DNA of 64,000 bases from Thalassospira sp. MCCC 1A01148 (GCF_001613795.1 NZ_LPVZ01000020.1:496001-560000), one strand, 5' to 3'; shown: positions 1 through 8,904, counted from the first letter of the stretch. A program made the numbers and translations. The notes: generated by a model not told the origin, from the sequence alone.

Positions 1-713
1 CTAAGTGAACTATTTTCTCCAAGAAGGCAGCAAGCCTTGATGAGGTCTACCCCGCCCTTGTAGGGTAACAAATTTGCCACAAAGAGGAACACAACCGTTT
101 CTTTTCGTATTCCCAGTTCCTCTCTGACAGTTTGAACATCTGGACATATTGTTTTTGTGAGGTCAGGGACGCCGTTATAGACCAAACTCAGCTTTTCGCG
201 CGGCACGAATTCGGTTTGGGTGAGTTCCCTGATAACGGCGTTAGAATTCGCTAGTATCAAAGACATCTTACCATGCAGAAATTGTTCAGTCTGACGAACC
301 CATTTCGGATATTTGGCGAGGTAACGATTCAAACTCCTCCTACTCATTACTTTCTTTGAAGAATGCAGTAGGGAAATTGGCCCCAGAAGCAGGTATGCGG
401 CAGGTAAGAAAAAATGAACAATGTTCGGATTTCGTGAAAATAAATAGTAAAGGAAAAACAGGCAGGTCCAAACCGTCGTAATCGGCTTAAACACTAGAGG
501 AATGTGCCTCACCCATCCGCTGAACGGGGGAGTAACGACTCTGATTTTCTGTTCTCGCATTTTTGCAGCGAGTTCCCCTGGACGCTCGAAACAAAAAACC
601 TCAATGTCGAAACCACATTCTGCAATAGCAGGTAAAGTTCGCAGCAAGTGCGTTTCGGTACCGCCACGCTCAAGTGACCGAATAATAATCGAAATTCTTG
701 CAACACTAGCCAT
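1..713 (-). CDS. Glycosyltransferase, family 4-like, C-terminus missing at window edge
   Basis: The minus-strand frame is open from an ATG at 713 to base 1, so about 237 N-terminal residues are present and the C-terminal half lies outside the window. The N-terminus (MASVARISIIIRSLERGGTE) has the beta strand and Gly-Gly-x-Glu turn typical of GT-B family 4 acceptor domains. Later stretches such as SNAVIRELT, VYNGVPD and FLVANLLPYKGGVDLI match the hinge and the start of the donor domain of GT4 enzymes. An in-frame stop at 744-746 limits upstream starts. The role is probably sugar transfer to a lipid-linked surface glycan at the cytoplasmic face; donor and acceptor are unknown. The DNA is AT-rich like the main glycan block. 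Confidence 0.8.
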   Translation of the reverse strand, partial: MASVARISIIIRSLERGGTETHLLRTLPAIAECGFDIEVFCFERPGELAAKMREQKIRVVTPPFSGWVRHIPLVFKPITTVWTCLFFLYYLFSRNPNIVHFFLPAAYLLLGPISLLHSSKKVMSRRSLNRYLAKYPKWVRQTEQFLHGKMSLILANSNAVIRELTQTEFVPREKLSLVYNGVPDLTKTICPDVQTVREELGIRKETVVFLFVANLLPYKGGVDLIKACCLLGENSSL

Positions 714-1001
714 TCGGGCCAATCCGAAACACAATACCCATAGTTACATTTCCCGAGCAGCTAGGCCTATCTGGCAAATTTTGCTGCTTTCGCTCCTAAA
801 ACAAATGTCCTAAACCGGTTACAGCAACAGCCCAACCAAAACAGATGGACCGGTTTCGAGAAAACCGAACCAAGCTTACACATGAGGAAAAACTGATTTT
901 ACCGCAAGCTGGATTGCGCCAAGAAACTAACCGTCTGAACATCAATTGTCATCAGTGTATTAGTCTGGCAAATTCCACTAACTTTCTTTGACTCATACAG
1001 G

Positions 1002-1877
1002 ATGACCGAGGTGGATTACCGAACTGAAATTAATGGAGATGGGATCCGAGGTTTCAAATCACGCCTTTTGTACCTCATTCAAAACTTCTGGCTAAATCTG
1101 CGGCCAGCAAAAAAATTGAAAGCAAATAGTTTTTCGACATCTTCACTGTTCAGATCACGGACTAACATACATACGTGGTCACCGGGGCGAGGCTTATCGG
1201 AACAGTTCATTACCCAGTGTCTATCAAAGCTCATTATCGATAAGGCATCTATAGAACCAAGCAACATTTCCATTCTTGATATCGGGTGCGGATCGGGAAG
1301 GTCAGTCCAGTTGTTCGAAAAAGCTGGCCTGACCGGGAAATGGCACGGAACCGATATTCATAACCGCTTTGCTGACCCCACTAGCGGCAAATTTGTTACA
1401 TCATTCTCGCAAGGCGACATTCTCGCGTCGGAGTTTGAGCCCAAATTTGATCTAGTTTATACAAACTCGGCACTTGAGCACATCCCTTTCGATCCAGAAT
1501 TCCCAAACAAAATACGTAAATGGCTCAAACCCGGAGGCAAACAAGTTCATATTGTCCCTGGTCCAACTTCTCTTTTCTTGTACTTATGGCACGGATGGCG
1601 CCAGTATAGCCTACGGCGAATTGAGGAAGCTTTCTGGAATAGCAAGGTTGAAGTGCTTCCGATTGGAGGTCTTTTCACCTCTCTCCTACATTTTTTCTTC
1701 ATTACTTTTTGGGAAAACATCTTCAGGATTTCTATAAGAAAAAAATTCAGCAAGACATATAAATGGCTGTTATTTAAAGCAATAAAAGCTGATCGGTATG
1801 CACCGATTTTTCCAGTCTTTTATGTCGTGATTGCCTTAAACGACCCAGCACCGACAAAAAACAATAGAGTTTCATGA
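1002..1877 (+). CDS. Class I SAM-dependent methyltransferase
   Basis: The 291-residue protein has a Rossmann-type SAM-binding motif I, ILDIGCGSGRSVQLF, near residues 90-104. An acidic motif II region (HGTDIHNRF) and a WLKPGGKQVHIVPGP motif near the end of the fold follow. The C-terminal third is hydrophobic and aromatic and may contact membrane or lipid-linked substrate. Its stop overlaps the start of the next methyltransferase by 4 bases, so the two are translationally coupled. It is divergent from the truncated glycosyltransferase, which suggests O- or N-methylation of a surface sugar. The substrate cannot be deduced. Confidence 0.85.
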   Translation: MTEVDYRTEINGDGIRGFKSRLLYLIQNFWLNLRPAKKLKANSFSTSSLFRSRTNIHTWSPGRGLSEQFITQCLSKLIIDKASIEPSNISILDIGCGSGRSVQLFEKAGLTGKWHGTDIHNRFADPTSGKFVTSFSQGDILASEFEPKFDLVYTNSALEHIPFDPEFPNKIRKWLKPGGKQVHIVPGPTSLFLYLWHGWRQYSLRRIEEAFWNSKVEVLPIGGLFTSLLHFFFITFWENIFRISIRKKFSKTYKWLLFKAIKADRYAPIFPVFYVVIALNDPAPTKNNRVS

Positions 1878-2656
1878 TGAGAGCCGACTATTCAACCAAG
1901 TCTGATCCAAGCCTCACCGAAGAAGACCGCCTGGACAATCATTGGACAGAGAACTGGAAGAAAATTGACAATCAGCGACGCGCACAGTGGCGAATAAAGG
2001 TTCGACCCGAGTACAAGGTTGTGCGGAAGTATGCGCCAACCGCAAGCAAAGGTGTCCGGGTACTTGACGGTGGCTGTGGACTTGGTGAATGGTGTATTTT
2101 ACTGAGAGATCTTGGTTATGAGCCATACGGCCTTGACCTCAGCACCCCTACTGTCCAAGCACTTCGTTCCGAATTCCCCGATATGCACTTTGTGCGCGAA
2201 GATATTCGAAAAACCTCGTTCGAAGACAATTTCTTCGATTTTTATATTTCGTGGGGAACATTTGAGCATTTTGAAAATGGTATGCAGGACTGTTTCCAGG
2301 AAGCTTATCGTGTCCTGAAACCCGGCGGGACACTTATTATTAGCGTTCCGTTTTACAATCACCGGCTGAAGGCGATTGACGCTAAGAACGGCGCACCGGC
2401 AAAGGACGAAGCTGTCAACGAGTTCTATCAGTGGCGCTTGGAGCCAGATGAACTGGCAAACGAGTTTAAAATCAACAACTTTGAAACCAAACACATCGAG
2501 CCAATCTACACCCGCGAGGGGCTGAACCGGCACATGCACCACGCATACGGGGTTCCTTACGGCAAGCTCAGCCGCCTCTCGGCGCTTGCATTGTCGCCGT
2601 TTGTAGACCCGCACAAATACGCACACATGCTGATAGGTGTCGCCACCAAGAAGTAA
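1874..2656 (+). CDS. Class I SAM-dependent methyltransferase
   Basis: The 260-residue protein has motif I VLDGGCGLGEWCILL, an acidic residue after strand 2 (YGLDLS), and the post-motif sequence VLKPGGTLIISVPF. This is the Methyltransf_11/UbiE-like fold. It overlaps the upstream methyltransferase by 4 bases; a second ATG at 1877 is an equally possible start. It ends the AT-rich left-edge glycan segment; downstream sequence becomes GC-rich core. Methylation of a glycan or glycolipid is inferred from context only. Confidence 0.85.
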   Translation: MMRADYSTKSDPSLTEEDRLDNHWTENWKKIDNQRRAQWRIKVRPEYKVVRKYAPTASKGVRVLDGGCGLGEWCILLRDLGYEPYGLDLSTPTVQALRSEFPDMHFVREDIRKTSFEDNFFDFYISWGTFEHFENGMQDCFQEAYRVLKPGGTLIISVPFYNHRLKAIDAKNGAPAKDEAVNEFYQWRLEPDELANEFKINNFETKHIEPIYTREGLNRHMHHAYGVPYGKLSRLSALALSPFVDPHKYAHMLIGVATKK

Positions 2657-2736
2657 CTCGCGCTTCGATAAGCCTTAAGACGTATTCTGAGCTACACTTG
2701 CAATGGCGACTTACACGTTTGCGCTAAGTCTGTTTA

Positions 2737-2766
2737 AGCCCGGCCCTACCATCAAGGAGCCGGGCT
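2737..2766. terminator. Bidirectional hairpin terminator between convergent units
   Basis: Perfect 8-bp arms AGCCCGGC (2737-2744) and GCCGGGCT (2759-2766) enclose a 14-nt loop, with short T/A stretches on both sides. It lies between the convergent ends of the methyltransferase (+) and the copper operon (-), so it can serve both. The T-tract is weak, so efficiency is uncertain. Confidence 0.6.
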
Positions 2767-2777
2767 GTTTAATAGGC

Positions 2778-3218
2778 TTAGCGAACGTCGTAGATTTCGG
2801 CCGTTCGATCATGGATCTGATAGGTCTGGAACGGGGCATTCTTGACCCCGCCCATACCCGGCGATCCCATCGGCATGCCTGGCAGGGTATAGGCCTTGGC
2901 TTCGGGACGTTCGGCCAGAATGCGCTCAATGGTTTCAAAGGGAACATGACCGGAAATGGCATAGCCGTCGATCATGGTCAGATGGCAGCCCTGCATGTCT
3001 TCGGGGATTCCCGTCATGCGTGACATCTGAACGACCTGATCGCTTTCAACCACCTCGACCTCAACATCACGTCTGATCAGGTAATCCGCATAAACCGCAC
3101 AGCAACCGCAATTCGGGTCCTTATAGACTGTTGCCTGCAAGGGGCCCGCGTGACTTTGGGTGTTCAGGCCAATTGTTATCAGCCCGACTGCGAACATAAA
3201 TGCAAAGAAGCGTTTCAT
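2778..3218 (-). CDS. DUF411 family periplasmic metal-associated protein
   Basis: The 146-residue protein has a cleavable signal peptide (MKRFFAFMFAVGLITIGLNT...SHA). The mature start contains VYKDPNCGCCAVYADYL, the Cys-x-Cys-Cys signature of DUF411, a thioredoxin-like fold found beside copper-resistance genes. The ending contains the family's TLPGMPMGSPGM Met-rich turn. The ATG at 3218 is preferred over longer frames because the signal peptide starts there and a GGA-type ribosome site precedes it. It is last in a leftward operon after the multicopper oxidase. Copper binding or trafficking in the periplasm is likely; no biochemical role is firmly established for the family. Confidence 0.85.
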   Translation of the reverse strand: MKRFFAFMFAVGLITIGLNTQSHAGPLQATVYKDPNCGCCAVYADYLIRRDVEVEVVESDQVVQMSRMTGIPEDMQGCHLTMIDGYAISGHVPFETIERILAERPEAKAYTLPGMPMGSPGMGGVKNAPFQTYQIHDRTAEIYDVR

Positions 3219-3256
3219 GGTTTTGATCCTGTTTCTTGTAATTTCAATTTTGCGCG

Positions 3257-4753
3257 TCAGGCGGTTCGGATGAAGCCTGACATGCCGCCGAATTTGTGTT
3301 CGAGAATGTGACAATGGAGCATCCAGTCACCGGGGTTATCGGCAACAAAGGCGATTTCGGCCTGCTCGGCCGGAGCGAGAAGAACCGTATCCTGCCATTC
3401 CTGATAGCGGGTCGGCTGCCCATCGCGTGACAGCACGCGGAAGGCATGACCATGCAGATGGATCGGGTGATACCAGGCCGTTGCGTTGGTCACAGTCACC
3501 ACGCAACTCTCGCCGTTTCCGAGTGAGAAAAGCGGCCCCAACTCATCACGTTCCGGATCGCGGCCATTGACCATCCAGACACCGCCGCCGGTCATCATGC
3601 CCATCATGGACTGTGCCATGCTGCGCACTTCACCAAGGAAGCCGGCCTCGATCTTGCCGGTTTCAACCAGATGACGCAAAACACCACCGCCCATCATGCC
3701 ACCGGTATAAAGCAACTGTTCACGGCGGGCATTTTGCAGATCGGGTTCCGGCAAGGGGTTGTCTGGCAAGGCCATGCTAGTCTGTGCGATATCACCGCGT
3801 ACCGGATTCCCCTGCACGCGCAGGCGTGCCAACGGATTTTCCAACCCATCAAAAAAGCGGTCGATCACGGCAAAATCACCGCTGGCATCTGGCGGCACAT
3901 CCAGAATGAAATCAGCCCGCATGCCCGGCGCAAACAAAAAGACCGGCGTGTCGGGCACGTGCGGTGTGACCGGATGCCCATCAAGTGCCACCAGATGCGG
4001 TGCCAAGCCAGCAAAGTCGATGGCAAACACCCGGGCATTGGCGGTGTTGATCAGACGCAACCGAATACGTTCGCCCGGACGCACCGCAATAGCGGGATTT
4101 GCCACACCATTGATGGTGACCAGTTCGCCCAGCCGCCCGGCGTGACCAACATCGTGCCCGCCATTAAAGGTCGGATCGATTTCGCCAGTTCCCCCCAGAC
4201 GCCAGTCGTCAATCAACCAGACAAATTCCCGATCAACAGCAACAGGTTCGGCTTCCTCGACAATCAGGGCGCCATAAAGCCCGCGGGCGAGTTGGGTCGG
4301 TGAATTGATATGCGGGTGATACCAATAGGTCCCGGCATCGCGGGCATTAAAGCGATAATCAAATGTCTCGCCCGGGGCGACCGGCTTTTGGGTCAGGCCC
4401 GGCACACCATCCATGGCATTGGGAACACGCACCCCGTGCCAGTGAATGCTGCTGGCCTCAGACAGCTGATTGTCAAACCGAACATTAACGTCTTCGCCCT
4501 GTTTCACACGCAGCAAACCGCCGGGCACCGTGCCGTTATACGCCCAGACGGGGGTTTGCATCCCCCCACCGGGAAGAAGATTGACGCTGGTGGGGGCGGC
4601 GGTCACATGGTGGATCGCGTTGCTATTGGTTGCATGGGCCAAGCCCCGTCCGAAACCGGGGATAACACCAAGGGCCGCGGCAGCTGCACTGCCTGCCCCC
4701 AATGTTTGCAGAAATCCGCGCCGCGACGGACGCAAAATGGATTGGGTCTTCAT
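3257..4753 (-). CDS. Tat-exported multicopper oxidase (CopA/CumA-like)
   Basis: The 498-residue protein has all the copper-site motifs of three-domain multicopper oxidases: HWHG (His104, His106), WYHPH (His146, His148), HPIHLHGH, and HCHILEHKFGGM. The last gives type 1 ligands Cys481, His486 and axial Met491. The N-terminus carries a twin-arginine signal (SRRGFLQTLG, about residues 10-19) followed by an Ala-rich hydrophobic stretch, so the folded enzyme is exported to the periplasm. Such oxidases turn Cu(I), Mn(II) or phenolics over to O2. With a Met/Cys-rich small protein upstream and DUF411 downstream, copper detoxification is the best guess. The ATG at 4753 is chosen for the Tat signal and an AGGAAAG site; longer frames lack both. 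Confidence 0.92.
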   Translation of the reverse strand: MKTQSILRPSRRGFLQTLGAGSAAAAALGVIPGFGRGLAHATNSNAIHHVTAAPTSVNLLPGGGMQTPVWAYNGTVPGGLLRVKQGEDVNVRFDNQLSEASSIHWHGVRVPNAMDGVPGLTQKPVAPGETFDYRFNARDAGTYWYHPHINSPTQLARGLYGALIVEEAEPVAVDREFVWLIDDWRLGGTGEIDPTFNGGHDVGHAGRLGELVTINGVANPAIAVRPGERIRLRLINTANARVFAIDFAGLAPHLVALDGHPVTPHVPDTPVFLFAPGMRADFILDVPPDASGDFAVIDRFFDGLENPLARLRVQGNPVRGDIAQTSMALPDNPLPEPDLQNARREQLLYTGGMMGGGVLRHLVETGKIEAGFLGEVRSMAQSMMGMMTGGGVWMVNGRDPERDELGPLFSLGNGESCVVTVTNATAWYHPIHLHGHAFRVLSRDGQPTRYQEWQDTVLLAPAEQAEIAFVADNPGDWMLHCHILEHKFGGMSGFIRTA

Positions 4754-4783
4754 AAGAATGACTTTCCTGACATATGGAGAATT

Positions 4784-4842
4784 CCCGGCATCAAAGCCGG
4801 GCGCATGGCGACGCGCGGGATGAAAAATCCCGCAGCCGCGTC
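4784..4842 (-). promoter_or_regulatory. Tandem stem-loops in the leader of the multicopper oxidase
   Basis: Two perfect hairpins sit in the gap between the small secreted protein gene and the oxidase. The first is CCCGGC/GCCGGG (4784-4789 with 4796-4801). The second is a compound stem with GACGCG/CGCGTC outer arms (4810-4815, 4837-4842) and CGGGAT/ATCCCG inner arms (4816-4821, 4827-4832). Neither is followed by a clear T-tract in the transcribed direction. mRNA processing or differential expression within the operon is an inference. Confidence 0.45.
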
Positions 4843-4845
4843 TGG

Positions 4846-5187
4846 TCAGGAAAGAAGTCGGGGCGGGGCGATTTCGGGGCGCCGGGTGATGCCATTGGCA
4901 AGATGAGCCACCGGCAGGATATAAATCCCTGCGACCAAAAGGACCTTTGCAAGCGGTTCCTTGCGGGCAATCACGGCCGGGACAGCGCAGATGATGTCGC
5001 ACGTATCGCTTACAGCGGGTGTGGCCGTGCAATCATCGCAGTCGGCCATCATCTGTTCCATGGCACCATCAGACATGCCCACAGCCGCCATCGGCATTGC
5101 CGAAGCCGGGCCGGACATATGCGCCATGCCCACAACCGAGGTCGCAAGCAAACACAACGTCATGAGGATATGAAACAGCTTCTTCAT
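4846..5187 (-). CDS. Small Met/Cys-rich secreted protein, DUF2946/CopL-like
   Basis: The 113-residue protein has an N-terminal signal or anchor (MKKLFHILMTLCLLATSVVG). It then has a Met-rich run (MSGPASAMPMAAVGMSDGAM), a Cys cluster (CDDCTATPAVSDTCDIIC) and a second hydrophobic segment near the C-terminus. The pattern resembles small copper-responsive DUF2946/CopL proteins, but the family assignment is by pattern only. It is first in the leftward operon with the multicopper oxidase and DUF411 genes. Methionine and cysteine clusters suggest Cu(I) binding at the periplasmic side. The start at ATG 5187 is chosen because the signal sequence begins there. Confidence 0.65.
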   Translation of the reverse strand: MKKLFHILMTLCLLATSVVGMAHMSGPASAMPMAAVGMSDGAMEQMMADCDDCTATPAVSDTCDIICAVPAVIARKEPLAKVLLVAGIYILPVAHLANGITRRPEIAPPRLLS

Positions 5188-5299
5188 AGGCGGAAGGTAT
5201 CCCGGTCCGATTGGCGCGTCCATGATCTTGATCATATCAAACTGTGGCAATCACATGACCATTGCCAAAACCCACGCGCACCAGGCCAGACCCGGAACC

Positions 5300-5776
5300 C
5301 TAAAATGAAGGACCATATTCGTCCTTGAGCGTTTCGGTGATGATGTAGGTGCGGTACCAGACGATATTGTCATCAGCATCAAAAAGCGTTTCGCAAAGGG
5401 CTGTGTATTCCACCATATCGCGCATTTGCAGGATCATGACACCGGTGACCTCGCCAGTGACAACATGGCACTGGCGCACGGCATCAAGTTCACGAACCTT
5501 GCGAATGAAATCCTGCCGGAACTGATTGCCATGGCGATGAAATTCGAGATTGATCACCGCCCCAAGCGGGCGTTCGACCATCGCCGGATCAATCACCGCG
5601 ACGGTTTTGCGGATGACGCCCGACTGGCGCAATTTTGCCACGCGGCGCAAACAGGCAGATGGCGAAAGGCCAATCCGGTCAGCCAGCTCGGCATTGGGGA
5701 TATCGGCGTTTTCCTGCAACTGGCGCAGGATTTTGGTATCGATCTGATCCAGCTCAGGCACTTTGCACAACTCCAC
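5300..5776 (-). CDS. Lrp/AsnC family transcriptional regulator
   Basis: The 158-residue length is typical of the family. The N-terminal winged helix-turn-helix contains LDQIDTKILRQLQENADIPN, then ELADRIGLSPSACLRRVAKL. The C-terminal RAM/AsnC ligand-binding domain includes VRQCHVVTGEVTGVMILQM. Such proteins form octamers that sense amino acids or small effectors. It is divergent from the gate-domain membrane protein, so it may regulate that gene and itself from the shared region at 5777-5962. The effector is unknown. Confidence 0.92.
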   Translation of the reverse strand: MELCKVPELDQIDTKILRQLQENADIPNAELADRIGLSPSACLRRVAKLRQSGVIRKTVAVIDPAMVERPLGAVINLEFHRHGNQFRQDFIRKVRELDAVRQCHVVTGEVTGVMILQMRDMVEYTALCETLFDADDNIVWYRTYIITETLKDEYGPSF

Positions 5777-5962
5777 AGCGTCAATAGGTCAATCAACGCT
5801 GCCATATTGCACGAAGACACACAAATACGCTGCACTAAATTTGAAAGGCCGTGGCATGATCGCGTTCCTCGACAGACTTGGGCCGCAACGATAAAGGTTG
5901 TGGTACGGGAATATTGGCACCTGCGCCCCACGCGATGTTGCCGACGAGAACGTGAAGCCTTT

Positions 5963-6997
5963 ATGAAAAACCGCGACCGGCAACAGACCGGACGTGCCCG
6001 AACACCGAAGATGGATTGCCGCCCCATGCACCGCTATGCCTTTGATCTGATCAACCGTAGCCAGAAACTGTTCATCACCCTGATCAAGGTAATGTTGCCG
6101 GTGATGGTGATCGTCCGGATTGCCGAGGAATTCGGCGCGGTTGATCTGGTATCCGCGTGGCTGACACCCGTCATGGCATTGATCGGCCTGCCGCCAGAGG
6201 CCGGGTTGATCTGGGCGACCTGTATGCTGGTCAGCATGTATGGCGCGGTCGGGGCCTTTGTCGGGCTGGCGGCCCATCTTGATATGACAGCCGCACAACT
6301 CAGCGCGCTTTGTGCGATGATGCTGTTTGCCCACGGCCTGCCGGTTGAACAGGCGATTGTCAAACGGGCCGGGGCCAGTTTTTGGGCCACCACCGCCCTT
6401 CGCGTTGGCGCAGCGGTTGCCTATGGCGCGCTAGTAACATGGGTCAGTGACATGACCGGATGGTTGTCAGAGCCGGTTGATTTTTCCTGGATGGTCGGCA
6501 GCGACACGACAGCCGCCGCCAGCGGTCTGGCCGGATGGATCGACTGGTCAATCCAGATGGTCAAATCGCTTCTGGTGACCTTTGGCGTGATTGTCGGGTT
6601 GCTCGTGCTGCTTGATATCCTGGAAAAAACCGGGATCACGGCGCGCATCACACAGGCGATGATGCCAATGCTGCGCATTTCGGGCATCTCGCGCGATGTG
6701 GCACCGGTAACCACCATTGGCGTATTGCTTGGCATTACCTATGGCGGGGCGCTGATCATTGATGAGGCGCGCAAGAACAATTACCCCAAACGCACGCTTT
6801 TCCTGTCGCTGAGTTGGCTGTCGCTTTCGCATTCCCTGATCGAGGACACCGCGATCATGCTGGCGCTCGGTGCCGATATCTGGGTCGTGCTTGTCGGGCG
6901 GGTGATCCTGACTTTGATCATCATCGCCCTTCTGGCCCGACTGACGCTCCGCTGGGCGCCGGAGCGCGCGCAACTTGCAACCGAGAATGCGGAGTAA
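5963..6997 (+). CDS. Nucleoside-recognition (Gate) domain membrane protein
   Basis: The protein is about 344 residues with roughly eight hydrophobic segments. Two halves each carry the gate pattern of the Nucleos_tra2/SpmA-SpmB superfamily, for example TLIKVMLPVMVIVRIAEEFG and the GITYGGALIIDEAR segment. The protein is probably an inner-membrane transporter or partner; the substrate is not established for this subgroup. ATG 5963 keeps a hydrophilic lead; ATGs at 6011 and 6026 are also possible and no ribosome site is decisive. Its end is convergent with the PHA-synthase-like gene, 10 bases away. Confidence 0.75.
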   Translation: MKNRDRQQTGRARTPKMDCRPMHRYAFDLINRSQKLFITLIKVMLPVMVIVRIAEEFGAVDLVSAWLTPVMALIGLPPEAGLIWATCMLVSMYGAVGAFVGLAAHLDMTAAQLSALCAMMLFAHGLPVEQAIVKRAGASFWATTALRVGAAVAYGALVTWVSDMTGWLSEPVDFSWMVGSDTTAAASGLAGWIDWSIQMVKSLLVTFGVIVGLLVLLDILEKTGITARITQAMMPMLRISGISRDVAPVTTIGVLLGITYGGALIIDEARKNNYPKRTLFLSLSWLSLSHSLIEDTAIMLALGADIWVVLVGRVILTLIIIALLARLTLRWAPERAQLATENAE

Positions 6998-7007
6998 GGA
7001 AATCGGC

Positions 7008-8195
7008 TTAGCCTGACAACCAATCGACGACGGGCTTCCATGTAGATTTTTCTGCCCTTGATCCGACCATCATCCCAATATGACCGGCAGACGGGTGAAG
7101 TTCGGTACGGATATCTTCGGGGCAAGTTTCAAACAGGGCCTGTGCACTTTCGGGCGGGACGATGCGGTCATTTTCCGGGATCACGGCCAGCACCGGGCAG
7201 GACAAGTCCGCCGGGGTGATATCAATACCGTCAATCTGCCACTGGCCCTTGGCCGGGCGGTTTTCGACATACCAGCCGATCAGACAATCCACCGCGACCC
7301 GGCGCGGCAATGGCACGCCATCATTCAGCCAGTCTTCAAGGGCCACAAAATCGCGGGCCTTGGGGGAATCCATTGCCATGGCCTGAAAACGCCGGAACTT
7401 CTCGCCCATCATGAAGGGATCAAGGCTGGCAAACAGGCTTTGCAGCACATCGACCGGAAGCGTGTCATGGATCGCCAGCATCTGTGGCAATGACGGCGCA
7501 AAGGCAGCAGCAATGCGCGACTGGGTCGGACCGGCGGCCATGAAGTCCCACGGGGTTGCCAGCAGGACGAGCTTTGACACCTGTGCCGGATCGAGAAGCG
7601 TTGCGGCAAGGGCAAGAACCCCGCCCATACAATAACCGACCACCGGCACCGGCCCGCCATTTATGTCGGCCACGTCCTGAAGGATCGTTACCAACCGGCC
7701 CGCCACGTAATCATCGAGACCAAAATTGGCCTCTTCCATGCCGGGATAGCCCCACTCGACCAGAAGCGGGCGATAACCGCATTTGGCAAGATAACGCGCA
7801 AAGCTGCGCTTTTCATTGAGATCAAGGATATAGCCGCGATTGACAAGCGATGGCACCAGCAGGACCACCTCGCCACTTTCGGCCGACTTGTTCCCGGCGG
7901 TCGGAGCATAGTCATAAACCCGCGTCGAGCCTTCTTCCCATATGACCGGCAGGTCCTTGCGGTCCTGGTCGCGCGGGCGGCGATAGGGATGACGTTGATA
8001 GGCCCGCACGCCATCGTGGAACCCGGCATGGCGATCAAAGGCGACCCGGTCCAGTGCCTGCGCAACATCATCAGGGTGATAGGCTTCAAGCTCAGCCAGA
8101 AGACTTTCCGCCTGATCCTTCAGTTCCGGCTTCCAGGGCAGCAATTGTTTCAGAAAGATCGGCAATGCGGCGCGCGAGCTGAGCCAGCTCGTCAT
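7008..8195 (-). CDS. phaC: PHA-synthase-like alpha/beta hydrolase (PhaC family)
   Basis: The alpha/beta-hydrolase core has the PHA-synthase lipase-like box GYCMGG with a cysteine nucleophile. It also has the catalytic Asp in IPENDRIVPP and His in SAGHIGMMVG. These define the Cys-Asp-His triad that polymerises (R)-3-hydroxyacyl-CoA at the granule surface. At about 395 residues it is closer in size to class III/IV PhaC than to the roughly 590-residue class I enzymes, so it may work with the adjacent gene product. The start is uncertain: ATGs at 8195, 8207 and 8213 all overlap the upstream gene by more than 100 bases in another frame. Confidence 0.78.
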   Translation of the reverse strand: MTSWLSSRAALPIFLKQLLPWKPELKDQAESLLAELEAYHPDDVAQALDRVAFDRHAGFHDGVRAYQRHPYRRPRDQDRKDLPVIWEEGSTRVYDYAPTAGNKSAESGEVVLLVPSLVNRGYILDLNEKRSFARYLAKCGYRPLLVEWGYPGMEEANFGLDDYVAGRLVTILQDVADINGGPVPVVGYCMGGVLALAATLLDPAQVSKLVLLATPWDFMAAGPTQSRIAAAFAPSLPQMLAIHDTLPVDVLQSLFASLDPFMMGEKFRRFQAMAMDSPKARDFVALEDWLNDGVPLPRRVAVDCLIGWYVENRPAKGQWQIDGIDITPADLSCPVLAVIPENDRIVPPESAQALFETCPEDIRTELHPSAGHIGMMVGSRAEKSTWKPVVDWLSG

Positions 8196-8904
8196 CTCGA
8201 CTGCCATGTGCATCGGAAGCGGTCTTGGTCCCGCCCGCCTCTGGGTTTCGCGTTTTGGCGGAAGCGGCTTTTGTTTTGGCGGACTGATCATTCTTCCCCT
8301 GCCCCTTTGCAGCATTTTTTGCAGCATGTTTGGTTTTGGAAGTCTTTTTCGGCTTGGCGGTCGCGGATGTTTCCGCGCTGTCTTTGTCGGCGGCATTCCC
8401 GGCAGCACTGGCGGCACCCGCGCTCTCGGGTTCGGTTTTGGTGGGCTTTGGTTTTGGCGTCATGCCCGCCATTGCCGACATATCAGGCGCGAACGGCATA
8501 CCGGCAAACGGAGATGCCGGCAGCTCGGCCGCGGCCTTGGCCATCTGATCCATCATCGCCTGCAGCGGGTTGGCAGCCGTCATGGCATCGCCCATCGGAT
8601 TGCCAATCCCGGCGGCCGGGTGTTGACCCATCGCCATCTGACCGATCAGTTTGCCCCAGGCTTCAAACCCTTCGCCCATGCGGGTGGTGTCCGCACCAAG
8701 AGATGCATAAAGACGCCCGATGGCACTGGCGGCATGCGCGCCGTCTGCGGTTGCCGCGACCTGTTCACGCCACAGTTCAAGGAACTGGCGGGCAAGCTGG
8801 TCGAGCCGTTCGTCATCCGGGTCGGATGAAGCAGCGTCTGCTGTTTGTGATGGATCCGGTGCTTTCGTCGCACCGCTCTTTTCGCCGTTCTTCCTTTGGG
8901 CCAT
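8092..8904 (-). CDS. PhaC partner candidate, phasin/PhaE-like low-complexity protein
   Basis: The 270-residue protein has three parts. An N-terminal helical segment (LDQLARQFLELWREQVAATA and onward to about residue 90) is followed by a Met/Ala/Pro-rich middle. A long Lys/Ala/Thr-rich linker (PKKTSKTKHAAKNAAKGQG) and a short C-terminal coiled coil (ELAQLARRIADLSETIAALE) complete it. The composition resembles phasins and PhaE/PhaM-type granule proteins whose Lys/Ala tails can bind DNA, but no family signature is decisive. It lies directly upstream of, and overlaps, the PHA-synthase-like gene, so a synthase-subunit or activator role is inferred. ATG 8904 has an AAAGGTG site. Confidence 0.6.
   Translation of the reverse strand: MAQRKNGEKSGATKAPDPSQTADAASSDPDDERLDQLARQFLELWREQVAATADGAHAASAIGRLYASLGADTTRMGEGFEAWGKLIGQMAMGQHPAAGIGNPMGDAMTAANPLQAMMDQMAKAAAELPASPFAGMPFAPDMSAMAGMTPKPKPTKTEPESAGAASAAGNAADKDSAETSATAKPKKTSKTKHAAKNAAKGQGKNDQSAKTKAASAKTRNPEAGGTKTASDAHGSRDDELAQLARRIADLSETIAALEAGTEGSGGKSSG

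Noticed and set aside
3671-4906. Long plus-strand frames opposite the multicopper oxidase
   Set aside because: They are antisense to a gene with complete copper motifs and show no domain of their own; high GC keeps antisense frames open.
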